In this document: in pieces, positions 26,141 to 34,872 of the stretch
How the letters are laid out: every line of letters begins with the position of its first letter
How positions within the stretch are numbered: position 1 is the stretch's first letter
Assembly (NCBI RefSeq): GCF_004330295.1
Contig: NZ_SJOJ01000025.1
Coordinates: 17,638 to 81,637 of the forward strand
DNA length: 64,000 bases
From: Rahnella victoriana
GTDB taxonomy: Bacteria > Pseudomonadota > Gammaproteobacteria > Enterobacterales > Enterobacteriaceae
Direction: 5' to 3'
Position numbers and translations under genes: made by a program
Notes under the pieces: model-generated
What the model was told of the DNA's origin: nothing
Seen by the model: only the letters and a program-made list of their open reading frames with translations
Database searches by the model: none

Positions 26141-27250
26141 ATGGAAAAGTTGTTTACTTCATACACCGTCGGCGACACGACAATTCAAACCCGTATTGTC
26201 ATGGCACCGATGACCCGTTCCCGGGCCAGAGAAGGGGATATTGCCGATAACCTCACCGCTAAATATTATCGTCAGCGCGCATCAGCAGGCCTTATCGTCA
26301 GCGAAGGCTCTCAAATTTCCGTTCAGGGGCAGGGGTATCTTTTTACGCCTGGTATCTACTCTGCTGCACAGGTAGAGGGATGGAAGAAAACGACTCAGGC
26401 GGTTCATCAGGCAGGCGGCAAAATATTCATCCAGCTCTGGCATGTTGGGCGAATTTCGCATGTCAGTCTGCAAAAGAATGGCGCCGCCCCCGTCAGCTCA
26501 GTTGCCGTCAGGGCTGAAAACTCGACGTGTTATGCCCGTGATGAAAATGGCATTGCTGGACCTGTTCCGGTTTCATTCCCGCGCGCTCTTTCAGCCAAAG
26601 AGATCGGTTTGGTCATTCAGGATTATGTAAAGGCCGCTGAAAATGCTATTGAAGCGGGTTTTGACGGCGTCGAAATCCACGCGGCAAACGGCTATCTGCT
26701 TGAACAGTTTATTAATGGCGCTCTGAACACGCGCAGCGATGAATACGGTGGTGAGAGAATTGAGAACCGACTGCGATTCGTGCTTGAAGTGACTGACGCT
26801 GTATCACGGGCGATCGGTGGAGGAAAAACCGGCATACGACTTGCGCCATTTGGTCGTCTGTTTGATATGCATGCATTCAGCGGTGAAGAACAAACCTGGC
26901 TGACGCTGGCAGAAGAGCTCACGACACGCCGGCTGGCCTATGTTCACCTGAGCGATCAACAGACTTTAGGTGAACAGGCTATTCCTGAAGGATTCATTGA
27001 GAAATTCCGAAAGGCCTACAGCGGCACGCTCATTATTGCAGGGGGATTCGATAAGCAACGAGCCGAAATTTACCTGCAGGAAGGAAAAGCGGATCTCATT
27101 GCTTTTGGCAGACCCTATATTGCCAATCCTGACCTCACAGAGCGGATGAAAAACAACTGGCCGCTGAATGAAGTTAACCGGGCAACAATGTATGGTGGGG
27201 CTGAGGAAGGCTATACCGATTATCCGTTCTGGCCAGACACAACGGCATAG
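26141..27250 (+). CDS. Old yellow enzyme-family ene-reductase (NemA-like), copy 1
   Basis: A 369-residue FMN-dependent TIM-barrel reductase. MAPMTRSRA, QLWHVGR, the catalytic His/Asn pair in VEIHAANGYLLEQF, LRF near NRLRFVLEV and AFGRPYIANPDL (phosphate-binding Arg) are all present, as in NemA, PETN reductase and morphinone reductase. These reduce activated C=C bonds, nitroaromatics or nitrate esters using NADPH. AGGAG ribosome site. It is convergent with a LysR gene 8 bp away and has a paralogue at 30143. Confidence 0.9.
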   Translation: MEKLFTSYTVGDTTIQTRIVMAPMTRSRAREGDIADNLTAKYYRQRASAGLIVSEGSQISVQGQGYLFTPGIYSAAQVEGWKKTTQAVHQAGGKIFIQLWHVGRISHVSLQKNGAAPVSSVAVRAENSTCYARDENGIAGPVPVSFPRALSAKEIGLVIQDYVKAAENAIEAGFDGVEIHAANGYLLEQFINGALNTRSDEYGGERIENRLRFVLEVTDAVSRAIGGGKTGIRLAPFGRLFDMHAFSGEEQTWLTLAEELTTRRLAYVHLSDQQTLGEQAIPEGFIEKFRKAYSGTLIIAGGFDKQRAEIYLQEGKADLIAFGRPYIANPDLTERMKNNWPLNEVNRATMYGGAEEGYTDYPFWPDTTA

Positions 27251-27258
27251 TCGTCCCA

Positions 27259-28170
27259 TCAGTCAAGTAAGCCGTCTTCTGCTGCCTTTATCAACGTGTC
27301 CACAACATAACGAATTTTAGGTAACAGTTGGCGGTTTTTAGGCCAGAGCGCACTGATGGGCATTTCTCCACCGGAATGTCCGACCAGAACCTCTTTCAGC
27401 TCCCCTGATTCAAGATATTTTCCAACCAGCCATAACGGCAGTTGTGAAAGCCCACAGCCCGCCAGCGTGGCCGATAACATCGCATCTCCGTCCGCAAACT
27501 CATGGGTCGGTGGCGGCGTATACCGCGAAATCTGACCATCATTTTCTTTGAGTAGCCAGGAGATCGGCTGATTCCGGCGAAACCCCACCACACACTGATG
27601 CTGGCTCAGTTCTTCAGATGAAACGGGTTCTCCACCGTACAGTAAATAGTCAGGAGAAGCGCAGATAACCAGTTTCTGCGTGGTCAGCCTTCTGGCAACC
27701 AGCCCACTGCTGTCGGCAAGTTCACCAATGCGGATGACAAGGTCAATACCCTCCTCAATGAGGTCGACAAATCGTTCGCTGAAAGTGACGGTCAATGCGA
27801 GTTCGGGATAACGGCGTGTAATCTGCAGCAGGATCGGCAAAATACGCTGTCTGCCAAAGGCTGCGGGTAAGTCCACCCGAAGCCGCCCTGAAGGCTGGCA
27901 GATATGAGAGGTCAACTCGGCTTCTGCCTGCTCAAGAATATCCATGGCATTTTGACAACTTATCAGGAAACGCTCACCATCCGGCGTCAGGCTCAGACGC
28001 CGCGTGGATCGCAGAAACAATTTAAGTCCCAGCCTGGCTTCAAGGCGACCCACACTTTTACCCACGGCTGATTTTGTCAGCCCGAGTCTCTCAGCCGCCG
28101 CGGTAAAACTTCCCTGCTGTGCAGTAGTGACAAAGGCGGTAATTCCGCCCAGGTGATCGGTATTTCGCAT
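27259..28170 (-). CDS. LysR-family regulator
   Basis: A 303-residue LysR protein. The HTH (about residues 8-63) reads AFVTTAQQGSFTAAAERLGL and SAVGKSVGRLEARLGLKLFLR, with the RSTRRLSLTPDG wing. It belongs to the CrgA/DmlR-like branch that often controls enone-reducing or stress enzymes. It follows the NTF2-like gene at 28193 by 22 bp in one leftward unit, flanked by the two ene-reductase genes, which it probably controls. Confidence 0.9.
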   Translation of the reverse strand: MRNTDHLGGITAFVTTAQQGSFTAAAERLGLTKSAVGKSVGRLEARLGLKLFLRSTRRLSLTPDGERFLISCQNAMDILEQAEAELTSHICQPSGRLRVDLPAAFGRQRILPILLQITRRYPELALTVTFSERFVDLIEEGIDLVIRIGELADSSGLVARRLTTQKLVICASPDYLLYGGEPVSSEELSQHQCVVGFRRNQPISWLLKENDGQISRYTPPPTHEFADGDAMLSATLAGCGLSQLPLWLVGKYLESGELKEVLVGHSGGEMPISALWPKNRQLLPKIRYVVDTLIKAAEDGLLD

Positions 28171-28192
28171 GTTGAATATTCCGTTAAGTGCT

Positions 28193-28927
28193 TCAGGACC
28201 AGTTTGCGTGACGAATGACGAGATAGCGGCCTCCCTCTTCAGCCAGTTCCAGGCTGAGTCTTCGTTCAGTACCGTCTACAGGGAGTAACAGGGTGCTCTT
28301 CATCGCCAGAATGTCTGTCTCTTCAATACTTATCCCGTCGGGATCGGCACTGCGTAAAAATGCGGGTAAATTCTGTCGTGTATTCTCATCGGCATTCCCG
28401 GAAACGATCGTTGAAACAGCCCCAGACCTTGCGGTCAGCATAAGCTGAAAGAAACGGGCTATAAACGAATGTACCCGGTTTTCACTGAATGACTCACGGA
28501 ATACCTTATCAGGGTTATGATATACGGGAGTTTTCTGCATGAAAGTAAAAAAAGCGTCCTCTCCCTCACCGAATAAGAGCGTTGTCCGGTATTCCGAAAG
28601 TGCCCCTCCCACCGTCAAATCACTTTCGACCCTCTGGTAGCCAATATCCATATTAACGGTTGCCTCGTTTTCCTGGCCGGGAATAAATTCAAAGCGCCGG
28701 ATAAAGTGCGAGCCCTTTTCGTATGGCAGGCTTTTCAACCAGCTATCCATTCCGTCTTTTCCCTCGGCCAGAAGATGCGTGCCGGCATGAACCAGCCTGA
28801 CGCACGGAGTGAAAATATCCAGATGCCGGCTGACCTCCTCTGTTTGTCCCTCAAAAAAAGCAAACCAGCGATGGGCAATATCACATGCCGAGTAATACCG
28901 GGCTTTCCAAATCTGCTCTTCAGTCAT
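28193..28927 (-). CDS. Uncharacterised protein, NTF2/SnoaL-like N-terminal half
   Basis: A 244-residue cytosolic protein with no signal or membrane segment. CDIAHRWFAFFEGQTEEVSRHLDIF and a following beta-rich stretch suggest a SnoaL/NTF2 fold in the first 130 residues; the C-terminal half (about 150-244) looks like a second such domain with VSTIVSGNADENTR and DILAMKSTLLLPVDG. I do not recognise a named family. It is divergent from the LLM gene at 29148 and co-transcribed with the LysR gene. Confidence 0.6.
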   Translation of the reverse strand: MTEEQIWKARYYSACDIAHRWFAFFEGQTEEVSRHLDIFTPCVRLVHAGTHLLAEGKDGMDSWLKSLPYEKGSHFIRRFEFIPGQENEATVNMDIGYQRVESDLTVGGALSEYRTTLLFGEGEDAFFTFMQKTPVYHNPDKVFRESFSENRVHSFIARFFQLMLTARSGAVSTIVSGNADENTRQNLPAFLRSADPDGISIEETDILAMKSTLLLPVDGTERRLSLELAEEGGRYLVIRHANWS

Positions 28928-29147
28928 GGTTTTTCCTTGTCTGTCGCGTCGTGTCGCAGGTGGTTTTGGTTTGTTGACGCAGAGTAAGACATCAAAGATA
29001 CCCCTAAAGAAGACACAGGATTGTAGAATCTAAGTCCGCATAGATGCGACCGAAACCCGATTTATCATCCGTGTAAAAACAATCATAGTAATTTCCGAAA
29101 TGATTAATTTACCTCCGGACGACTGTTCCGGCGATGTGGAGATAATG

Positions 29148-30143
29148 ATGAAAGAGAAAACAATCCCCCTGTCACTGCTTGACCTGGCACCCATTACCGA
29201 AGGCAATACCCTTTCTGACGCCATTACCAACAGCGTGCGGCTGGCGCAGGCGGCCGAAAAAGCCGGGTATCACCGTTTCTGGATGGCAGAGCATCACAAT
29301 ATGGTCGATATCGCCAGCGCGGCGACGGCGGTGATACTCAGCCATATCGGCGCAAAAACTGAAAAAATTCGTATTGGCTCGGGTGGCATTATGCTGCCAA
29401 ACCATGCACCGCTTGTTGTCGCTGAGCAGTTTGGCACGCTTGAGATTATGTATCCGGGCCGCGTTGATTTAGGACTGGGCCGTGCGCCGGGCACTGACCA
29501 GGAAACATTGCAGGCGCTGCGCCGTGAAACCCGCGCCAAGGGACTCGACTTCCCCGACATGCTGGATGAACTACAGCATTTTCTTGCGCCTGCACAACGC
29601 GGACAGCGTATTACGGCCGTGCCAGGTGCGGGACTCGATATTCCGTTGTGGCTGCTGGGTTCGAGTACCTTCAGTGCACAGCTGGCGGCGCAGAAAGGTT
29701 TGCCCCTTGTTTTTGCCTCTCACTTTGCGCCCGATGCCATGCTCGCTGCCATTGATACCTATCGTTCAGGCTTCCGCCCATCAGAATCGCTTGCCGAACC
29801 GTATGTGATGATTTGCGTCAACGTCGTCGCCGCTGAAAACCAGAGCGAAGCAGACTATCTGGCGACTACCGAACTGCAGAAGTTTGTAAATCTGGGGCGG
29901 GGCGTTGAGGTGAAATTACCGAAGCCGGTAGACGATATAAATGCGCTCTGGCATCCGGTAGAGGCTCAGCGCGTACTGACTCAGCTGCGTGAATCGGTGT
30001 GGGGCACAAAAGAGACCGTCCGGACCGGCCTGAATGACCTGGTCCGCCGTACCGGTGCGGATGAAATTATGGTGAATTCGTGGATACATGATGCCGATGC
30101 AAGGATCAGGTCACATCAGCTCATCGCGGAAGCCTGGAACTGA
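29148..30143 (+). CDS. LLM-class flavin-dependent oxidoreductase (YhbW-like)
   Basis: A luciferase-like protein of 331 residues from ATG 29148, chosen because GTGGAG lies 7-10 bp upstream; frames open from 29100 or 29145. [10 protein letters not shown] at the start, [26 protein letters not shown] and [14 protein letters not shown] are the hallmarks of the YhbW/MsnO8 subgroup, which uses reduced flavin and O2 or acts as a reductase. Its stop overlaps the next start (TGATG), coupling it to ene-reductase copy 2. Confidence 0.87.
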   Translation: MKEKTIPLSLLDLAPITEGNTLSDAITNSVRLAQAAEKAGYHRFWMAEHHNMVDIASAATAVILSHIGAKTEKIRIGSGGIMLPNHAPLVVAEQFGTLEIMYPGRVDLGLGRAPGTDQETLQALRRETRAKGLDFPDMLDELQHFLAPAQRGQRITAVPGAGLDIPLWLLGSSTFSAQLAAQKGLPLVFASHFAPDAMLAAIDTYRSGFRPSESLAEPYVMICVNVVAAENQSEADYLATTELQKFVNLGRGVEVKLPKPVDDINALWHPVEAQRVLTQLRESVWGTKETVRTGLNDLVRRTGADEIMVNSWIHDADARIRSHQLIAEAWN

Positions 30144-31237
30144 TGGCTATGAAAAAGCTATTTACCGGCTACAGGCTCGGCGATATCACGCTGAAAAACC
30201 GCTTTATCATGGCGCCCATGACGCGCTCCCGCGCACGGGACGAGCATGCTGATGCCTTAACGGCACTTTATTACGCACAACGTGCCAGCGCCGGATTAAT
30301 TATTTCTGAAGGTTTACCGGTCTCTCGCGAAGGCACTGGCTATCTCTTTAATCCGGGGATCTATCTCGACAGTCATGTTGAAGCCTGGCTGCCCGTCACA
30401 CAGGCCGTGCATAAGAAAGGAGGAAAAATATTTGCTCAGCTCTGGCATGTTGGACGGGTATCTCATACCAGCCTCCAGCCTGAGGGGCAGCCCCCTGTCA
30501 GCGCCGTCGCCGTTCAGGGTGGCAGCGCCTTTGCCTGGGATGAAAATGGTGAACCTGCAACGGTTACTGCAAGCCTGCCCCGCGCTCTGCTGACTGAAGA
30601 GATTAAGCAGATAGTCGCTGATTTTCGCAAGGCCGCTGCCAACGCCATTTCGGCGGGGTTTGATGGCGTGGAGGTGCATGGTGCCAATGGCTATCTCATT
30701 GAACAATTCATTAATCCTGTACTGAATACGCGCGATGACGGCTATGGCGGCGGAAGCCTGGCAAGCCGTACGCGCCTTCTTCTGGAAATTGTTGACGCCA
30801 TTTCAGATGAAATTGGTACAAGCCGGACGGGCGTGCGCCTTTCCCCCTGTAATCAGCTTCAGGACATGGCTCCTTACGCCGATACCTCAGAAACCTATCT
30901 TTATATCGGTAAGGAGCTTAGCCGCAGAGGGATAGCTTATGTCCACCTGATGGCCCAGGGGCCCGTGATGTTTAACGGCCTGTTGCGCGATTTCCGAAAG
31001 GTATGGCGTGGCACGCTTATCCTCGCCGGTGGCCTTACTCCCGCTCAGGCCGCGGCACTTATCGACGATGGGCTGACCGATCTTGCGGCTTTTGGCAGTC
31101 CGTTTATCGCCAATCCAGATTTTGTTGAGCGGGTCCGCAAGGGCTGGCCACTGACTATGGCCAGGCGAAGTTCCTATTACGGCGGGGGGGAAGAAGGCTA
31201 TACCGACTATCCCTTCCATGGTGAAGACCATAACTGA
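30143..31237 (+). CDS. Old yellow enzyme-family reductase, copy 2
   Basis: A 364-residue FMN TIM-barrel protein paralogous to copy 1 (KLFTGYRLGDITLKNR, MAPMTRSRARDE, QLWHVGRVSHTSLQ). The catalytic His/Asn are kept in VEVHGANGYLIEQF. In the C-terminal FMN-phosphate loop the usual FGR-P is FGSPFIANPDF, so the phosphate-binding Arg is Ser here, and RLSPCNQLQDM replaces the usual RLSP-FG. Cofactor affinity or substrate may differ from copy 1. It is translationally coupled to the LLM gene; a second ATG 6 bp on is also possible. Confidence 0.88.
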   Translation: MAMKKLFTGYRLGDITLKNRFIMAPMTRSRARDEHADALTALYYAQRASAGLIISEGLPVSREGTGYLFNPGIYLDSHVEAWLPVTQAVHKKGGKIFAQLWHVGRVSHTSLQPEGQPPVSAVAVQGGSAFAWDENGEPATVTASLPRALLTEEIKQIVADFRKAAANAISAGFDGVEVHGANGYLIEQFINPVLNTRDDGYGGGSLASRTRLLLEIVDAISDEIGTSRTGVRLSPCNQLQDMAPYADTSETYLYIGKELSRRGIAYVHLMAQGPVMFNGLLRDFRKVWRGTLILAGGLTPAQAAALIDDGLTDLAAFGSPFIANPDFVERVRKGWPLTMARRSSYYGGGEEGYTDYPFHGEDHN

Positions 31238-31389
31238 GGCGCAGCCAGTGAAATGTCCAGGCGCGGGCACATCAGGCAGCACTAACCTGCTGATGGTCAT
31301 GTAAATGGCATTGAGTCCAGATGCACCAGATTAATCAATAACACCTTTTCAAACAATGAATTGCAGGACACTGCACACAGGAGAACACG

Positions 31390-31716
31390 ATGACACCTTC
31401 AAACGGCTTCAAGCATGTGGGCTTTCTTATTCGTAAAAAAGGACAGAGCTTTGAAGACTTTGTTAAGCACTGGGATGAAGTACACACGGAAATCGCTCTG
31501 CGTTTGCCGGGATTACGGGGCTACGTTTTAAATCCCGTCGATCGGGAAAAATATCCGGATGCACCGGTAGATGGGTTTTCTGAATTATGGTTCGACTCCA
31601 TTGAAGATGCCGTGGCCGCCTTTGACTCGCCAGTTGGTCAGGAAGCCTTCCGGGATGTGCCGAACTTTGTCGATAGTGCCGCCATTACCTACATCACCGA
31701 AATCAGAAAACGTTAG
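31390..31716 (+). CDS. EthD-domain protein
   Basis: A 108-residue single-domain protein of the dimeric ferredoxin-like EthD family: FKHVGFLIRKKGQSFEDFVKHWDEVHTEIALRL contains the conserved W-x-x-x-H element, followed by LPGLRGYVLNPV and FSELWFDSIEDAVAAF. EthD proteins accompany ether and polyketide/aromatic degradation genes and may bind or isomerise the substrate. It has AGGAG upstream and follows ene-reductase copy 2 after 152 bp. Confidence 0.85.
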   Translation: MTPSNGFKHVGFLIRKKGQSFEDFVKHWDEVHTEIALRLPGLRGYVLNPVDREKYPDAPVDGFSELWFDSIEDAVAAFDSPVGQEAFRDVPNFVDSAAITYITEIRKR

Positions 31717-31730
31717 GACTTTACTCTTAG

Positions 31731-31746
31731 CCAGCGTTCGCGCTGG
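31731..31746. repeat. UUCG-loop hairpin after the EthD gene
   Basis: CCAGCG-TTCG-CGCTGG, 15 bases past the EthD stop, followed by TTAACACC without a T-run. It may be a processing or attenuation hairpin. Confidence 0.4.
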
Positions 31747-31824
31747 TTAACACCGGACCGTCAAAATGCCCACTTCAGACAGTGAAATATCGAAAACAGG
31801 CGCTGTACAGACAGGAGATATTCA

Positions 31825-32778
31825 ATGATTACCCCTCTTAGCCGCTCAGATGCACTCAGTTTTATGGAAACACTTCGCAAAAGCTGGGAATCCGGCCACT
31901 GGGCCGATACGGATTGCTCTGTGGCTGAAACGGTCAAACTCAAAAGCAGCCACAAAGGCATACTTCATGGTAAATCAGCATTAATCACAGCGTTACGTGA
32001 AGATACATCCTCTGAAAAGCATCTAAATCTGGTGACCTCTAATTTTTACGCGGCTGCGGACGGAGAAGGGACCGCCATGGTAAGCGCCTATCTGTATGGT
32101 GAGGTAGCACCAGGCGCAAAATATAATCCCGTTGCCCTGTTTGGCGCAGTGTTGCGACTGACGCTGAAAGCAGAGTCTGATGGCTGGAAGCTGACCGAAG
32201 TGCTTATAAACATCGGCTGGGCGGAAGGTGATACTGATTATCTGGTTAACTGGCGTCTGCCTCCTGGGCAACAGGGGTGGCGTCCGGGAGATGCGCCACC
32301 TGTTCTGGTCAGTGAGCTGGATTCCCCCTGGCATTGCATTGCGCAGAACCAGATAAAGGCGACTGAAGAAGAGCAAATTGAGGAGTCCTATTCACGTTAT
32401 TCGTGGGGGATCGACCAGAATGATTTTAGCCAGTTCCGGACCTGTTACACCTTAGATGCTTGCGGACAATTCCCTCCACTGGGACCATTAAAAGGTCTGC
32501 ACAGTATTGTAGGATCGCTTAAAGAGTTTCGTCGTCACTGGCCCTGGATGCAGCATTATGGTGTCCCACTAAAAATCACCCTCAGAACAGACGGTACAAC
32601 AGCTGAAATGTGGACGGGGCGCTTAATACCAGGACAGATAAAAAATAAGAATGGTGAGTGGATGTACGGTGCTCATTATCGAATTGAGCTTCGCAAAGAA
32701 GAGGGTTTGTGGAAGTTCAGCTGGAGCGAGTACGTTCCCGGCTGGTTCTCTGAAGAGAATCCTCCTTTTCTGAACTGA
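31825..32778 (+). CDS. Tandem SnoaL/NTF2-like protein
   Basis: A 317-residue cytosolic protein that appears to hold two SnoaL_4-type cone folds: residues about 5-130 (SFMETLRKSWESGHWADTD...) and about 165-310 (IEESYSRYSWGIDQNDFSQF...), the second with the family-like ARG-type helix and a closing W-K-F-S-W strand. SnoaL-like proteins act as hydrolases, cyclases, dehydratases or ligand binders in polyketide and aromatic pathways. It is the last gene of this cluster; a 10-bp inverted repeat follows at 32799. Confidence 0.7.
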   Translation: MITPLSRSDALSFMETLRKSWESGHWADTDCSVAETVKLKSSHKGILHGKSALITALREDTSSEKHLNLVTSNFYAAADGEGTAMVSAYLYGEVAPGAKYNPVALFGAVLRLTLKAESDGWKLTEVLINIGWAEGDTDYLVNWRLPPGQQGWRPGDAPPVLVSELDSPWHCIAQNQIKATEEEQIEESYSRYSWGIDQNDFSQFRTCYTLDACGQFPPLGPLKGLHSIVGSLKEFRRHWPWMQHYGVPLKITLRTDGTTAEMWTGRLIPGQIKNKNGEWMYGAHYRIELRKEEGLWKFSWSEYVPGWFSEENPPFLN

Positions 32779-32798
32779 AACTCTTCGCGCATTCTCTG

Positions 32799-32833
32799 GC
32801 AATTAAGCTTTCTGGTTATGAAGGCTTAATTGC
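32799..32833. repeat. 10-bp inverted repeat after the SnoaL-like gene
   Basis: GCAATTAAGC (32799-32808) and GCTTAATTGC (32824-32833) pair perfectly around a 15-nt loop, 21 bp after the stop. No T-run; possible Rho-assisted 3' end. Confidence 0.45.
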
Positions 32834-32887
32834 TGAGAAGTTGTTTGTTTGAGGTCCCCCCTCAACACCATACATTCCATAAACAAG

Positions 32888-32907
32888 GTCCGCTTTTCGC
32901 TCACAGC
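32888..32907. repeat. Dispersed palindromic repeat, copy 3 (half)
   Basis: GTCCGCTTTTCGCTCACAGC matches the left part and core of the copies at 24562 and 40089. It lies just upstream of the transposase remnant. Confidence 0.5.
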
Positions 32908-32934
32908 TGCCCTTGATCTTTGCATCGGGCTGCT

Positions 32935-33234
32935 TCGTGAGCATAACGGTAAAGTTGCATTGGCAGAAAGCGATCTGTGGTTGTGTTCAGATGGCTTCTC
33001 GTTCGGCTGTGATGACGACAGAAAAGGTTCGCACTGGACTGCTGCGACAGAGAAGCCATAGGGTGGGCTGCCAGTACAGGTGGTTACGACATCAGCACGG
33101 TACAGGATGTGATATTGGGTGCAATGGAAAAGCTGTTCGGTGATCCGTTACCGGAAAAATCGTTCGAGTCGCTGACGGACAACGGTTCTGCTTATGTCGT
33201 GCATGAAACCAGCAGATGCGCGACGGAATACTGA
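32935..33234 (+). pseudogene. IS3-family (IS2-like) transposase OrfB remnant
   Basis: Translation gives [17 protein letters not shown], then after a one-base frameshift near 33017 the next frame continues [35 protein letters not shown] and [15 protein letters not shown] before a stop at 33232. This is the middle of the IS2-type DDE transposase: the first Asp (CSDG) and second Asp (TDNG) are visible, but the catalytic Glu region and both ends are missing. No terminal repeats were found. It is a dead fragment. Confidence 0.85.
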
Positions 33235-33532
33235 GTCCGTTAGATGACAATGACTTACATATAAAAACAGTCTGGATATAGCGGGTCAAGATCATAGGGG
33301 TTTCACCAGAGTAATCATGCCTGTCTGTTTTGGTCACTCTTAGTAATACGAGTCAGTATATTATCTCAACTGCAACTGCTTCATTATATGAAGCAAAAAA
33401 TCATTTCAATTTTGATTCATCTCGCTATTCCAACAGTCCATCTCATCTCCCGAGATCTAATCAATATACTCGTCCTATACCTACTAAAAAGTCGTACCAA
33501 GACTGAGACCCTACCTACCCTCGGGAGTTGAT
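33235..33532. other. Upstream region of the sugar-acid operon
   Basis: About 300 bp, AT-rich, between the transposase remnant and the MHS transporter. It must hold the operon promoter. I see no strong hexamer pair or long palindrome; AGTC...GACT at 33490-33504 is a weak candidate operator. Confidence 0.35.
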
Positions 33533-34855
33533 ATGGACAATACAGAGACCCAATACGCCACAGACTACAGCGGGGCTAGAGAAAAAGTGCCAGCCCGGCG
33601 CACAGCTAAAATCATGCTGTCGGCCGGTATCGGTCATTTTATTGAATGGTTTGATTTTGGACTTTACGGAACATTAGCCACCATTATTGCGAGCAATTTT
33701 TTTGCCAGTAGCGACCCGGCAATTGCACTGCTTAAATCCTTTGCTGTTTTCGGTTCTGGCTTCTTGATGCGACCGCTTGGCGGGCTGTTCTTTGGCTCGA
33801 TGGGCGACCGTCTCGGACGGCGTAAAGTGCTGGTCACGGTCATTGTGATCACGTCAATTTCGACCTTTATAATGGGGCTTTTACCCACCTGGCACCAGGT
33901 AGGCATAATCGCGCCAGTCTTACTGGTATTCACCCGTCTGGTACAAGGGTTTGCCGCCGGTGGCGAAAGCTCTGGCGTGATTACTTATCTGGCGGAAAGC
34001 GCAAAGCCCCACCGCAGAGCCACCTTGACCTGCTGGAGTGAAAACTTCAGTTTTTTGGCCTTTGTCTGCGGTTCCGGGTTGGTTCTTTTTCTCACCCATA
34101 CCTTAGGTGAGGAAGTGATGAACGACTGGGGATGGCGCATTCCATTTCTGCTGGCAGCGCCATTAGGTCTGGGTGGCCTGTATATGCGCCGTAACATGGA
34201 GGACTCCGCTGAGTTTCATAAACTTAAAGCCGCCGGAAAGATTGAAAAATCACCTTTGCGCACATCTCTTTCAACCTCGATGTCTGCCCTTTTGTTCTGC
34301 ACAGGATTTGTGATTGTTAAAGCGGTAAGTAGCTGGGTTCTGCAATCTTTTATGCCCGGTTATCTCTCCACCTATTTGCATTACAGCCGTACCGACTCCT
34401 ATTTAATTACCACCCTCGGGCTGCTCAGCGTCGCAATTTGTATGCCACTCACCGGCTATCTATCTGATCGTTGGGGACGCAGGCCACTGATGCTGATGGG
34501 ATGTGGCGGATTCATGTTACTGACTTACCCGGCAATGCTGGTGATGAGTCAGGGATCAGTCGGCTCGTCCATTGCAGCGATGAGCATGCTCGGCGTCTTT
34601 GTCGCCATGTTTAATGGGGGCTGCGGCGCAGCTATGGTCGAACTGTTCCCGACCGCAATTCGTTACGGCAGTATTGCCATCGCCTATAACCTGACTGTCG
34701 CTGTCTTTGGCGGTGTAACACCATTGGCTTCAGCAAGCCTTATCACGCTAACCGGTGACCCCTTATCCCCTGCCTGGTATGTGATGATCACTGCCGCAAT
34801 CTCGTTTATCGCCGTCTGGTTTGCCAAAGAAACCGCTGGAAAAAATTTGGATTAA
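33533..34855 (+). CDS. MFS transporter, metabolite:H+ symporter (MHS) family
   Basis: A 440-residue symporter with about twelve helices. GHFIEWFDFGLYG in helix 1, GDRLGRRKVL in loop 2-3 and LVQGFAAGGESSG are the MHS signatures shared with KgtP, ShiA and ProP, which import carboxylates with protons. It heads an operon of sugar-acid enzymes, so uptake of an aldonate or similar acid is expected. GGGAG ribosome site. Confidence 0.87.
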   Translation: MDNTETQYATDYSGAREKVPARRTAKIMLSAGIGHFIEWFDFGLYGTLATIIASNFFASSDPAIALLKSFAVFGSGFLMRPLGGLFFGSMGDRLGRRKVLVTVIVITSISTFIMGLLPTWHQVGIIAPVLLVFTRLVQGFAAGGESSGVITYLAESAKPHRRATLTCWSENFSFLAFVCGSGLVLFLTHTLGEEVMNDWGWRIPFLLAAPLGLGGLYMRRNMEDSAEFHKLKAAGKIEKSPLRTSLSTSMSALLFCTGFVIVKAVSSWVLQSFMPGYLSTYLHYSRTDSYLITTLGLLSVAICMPLTGYLSDRWGRRPLMLMGCGGFMLLTYPAMLVMSQGSVGSSIAAMSMLGVFVAMFNGGCGAAMVELFPTAIRYGSIAIAYNLTVAVFGGVTPLASASLITLTGDPLSPAWYVMITAAISFIAVWFAKETAGKNLD

Positions 34856-34872
34856 TGTGCCCAGGAGTCGCA

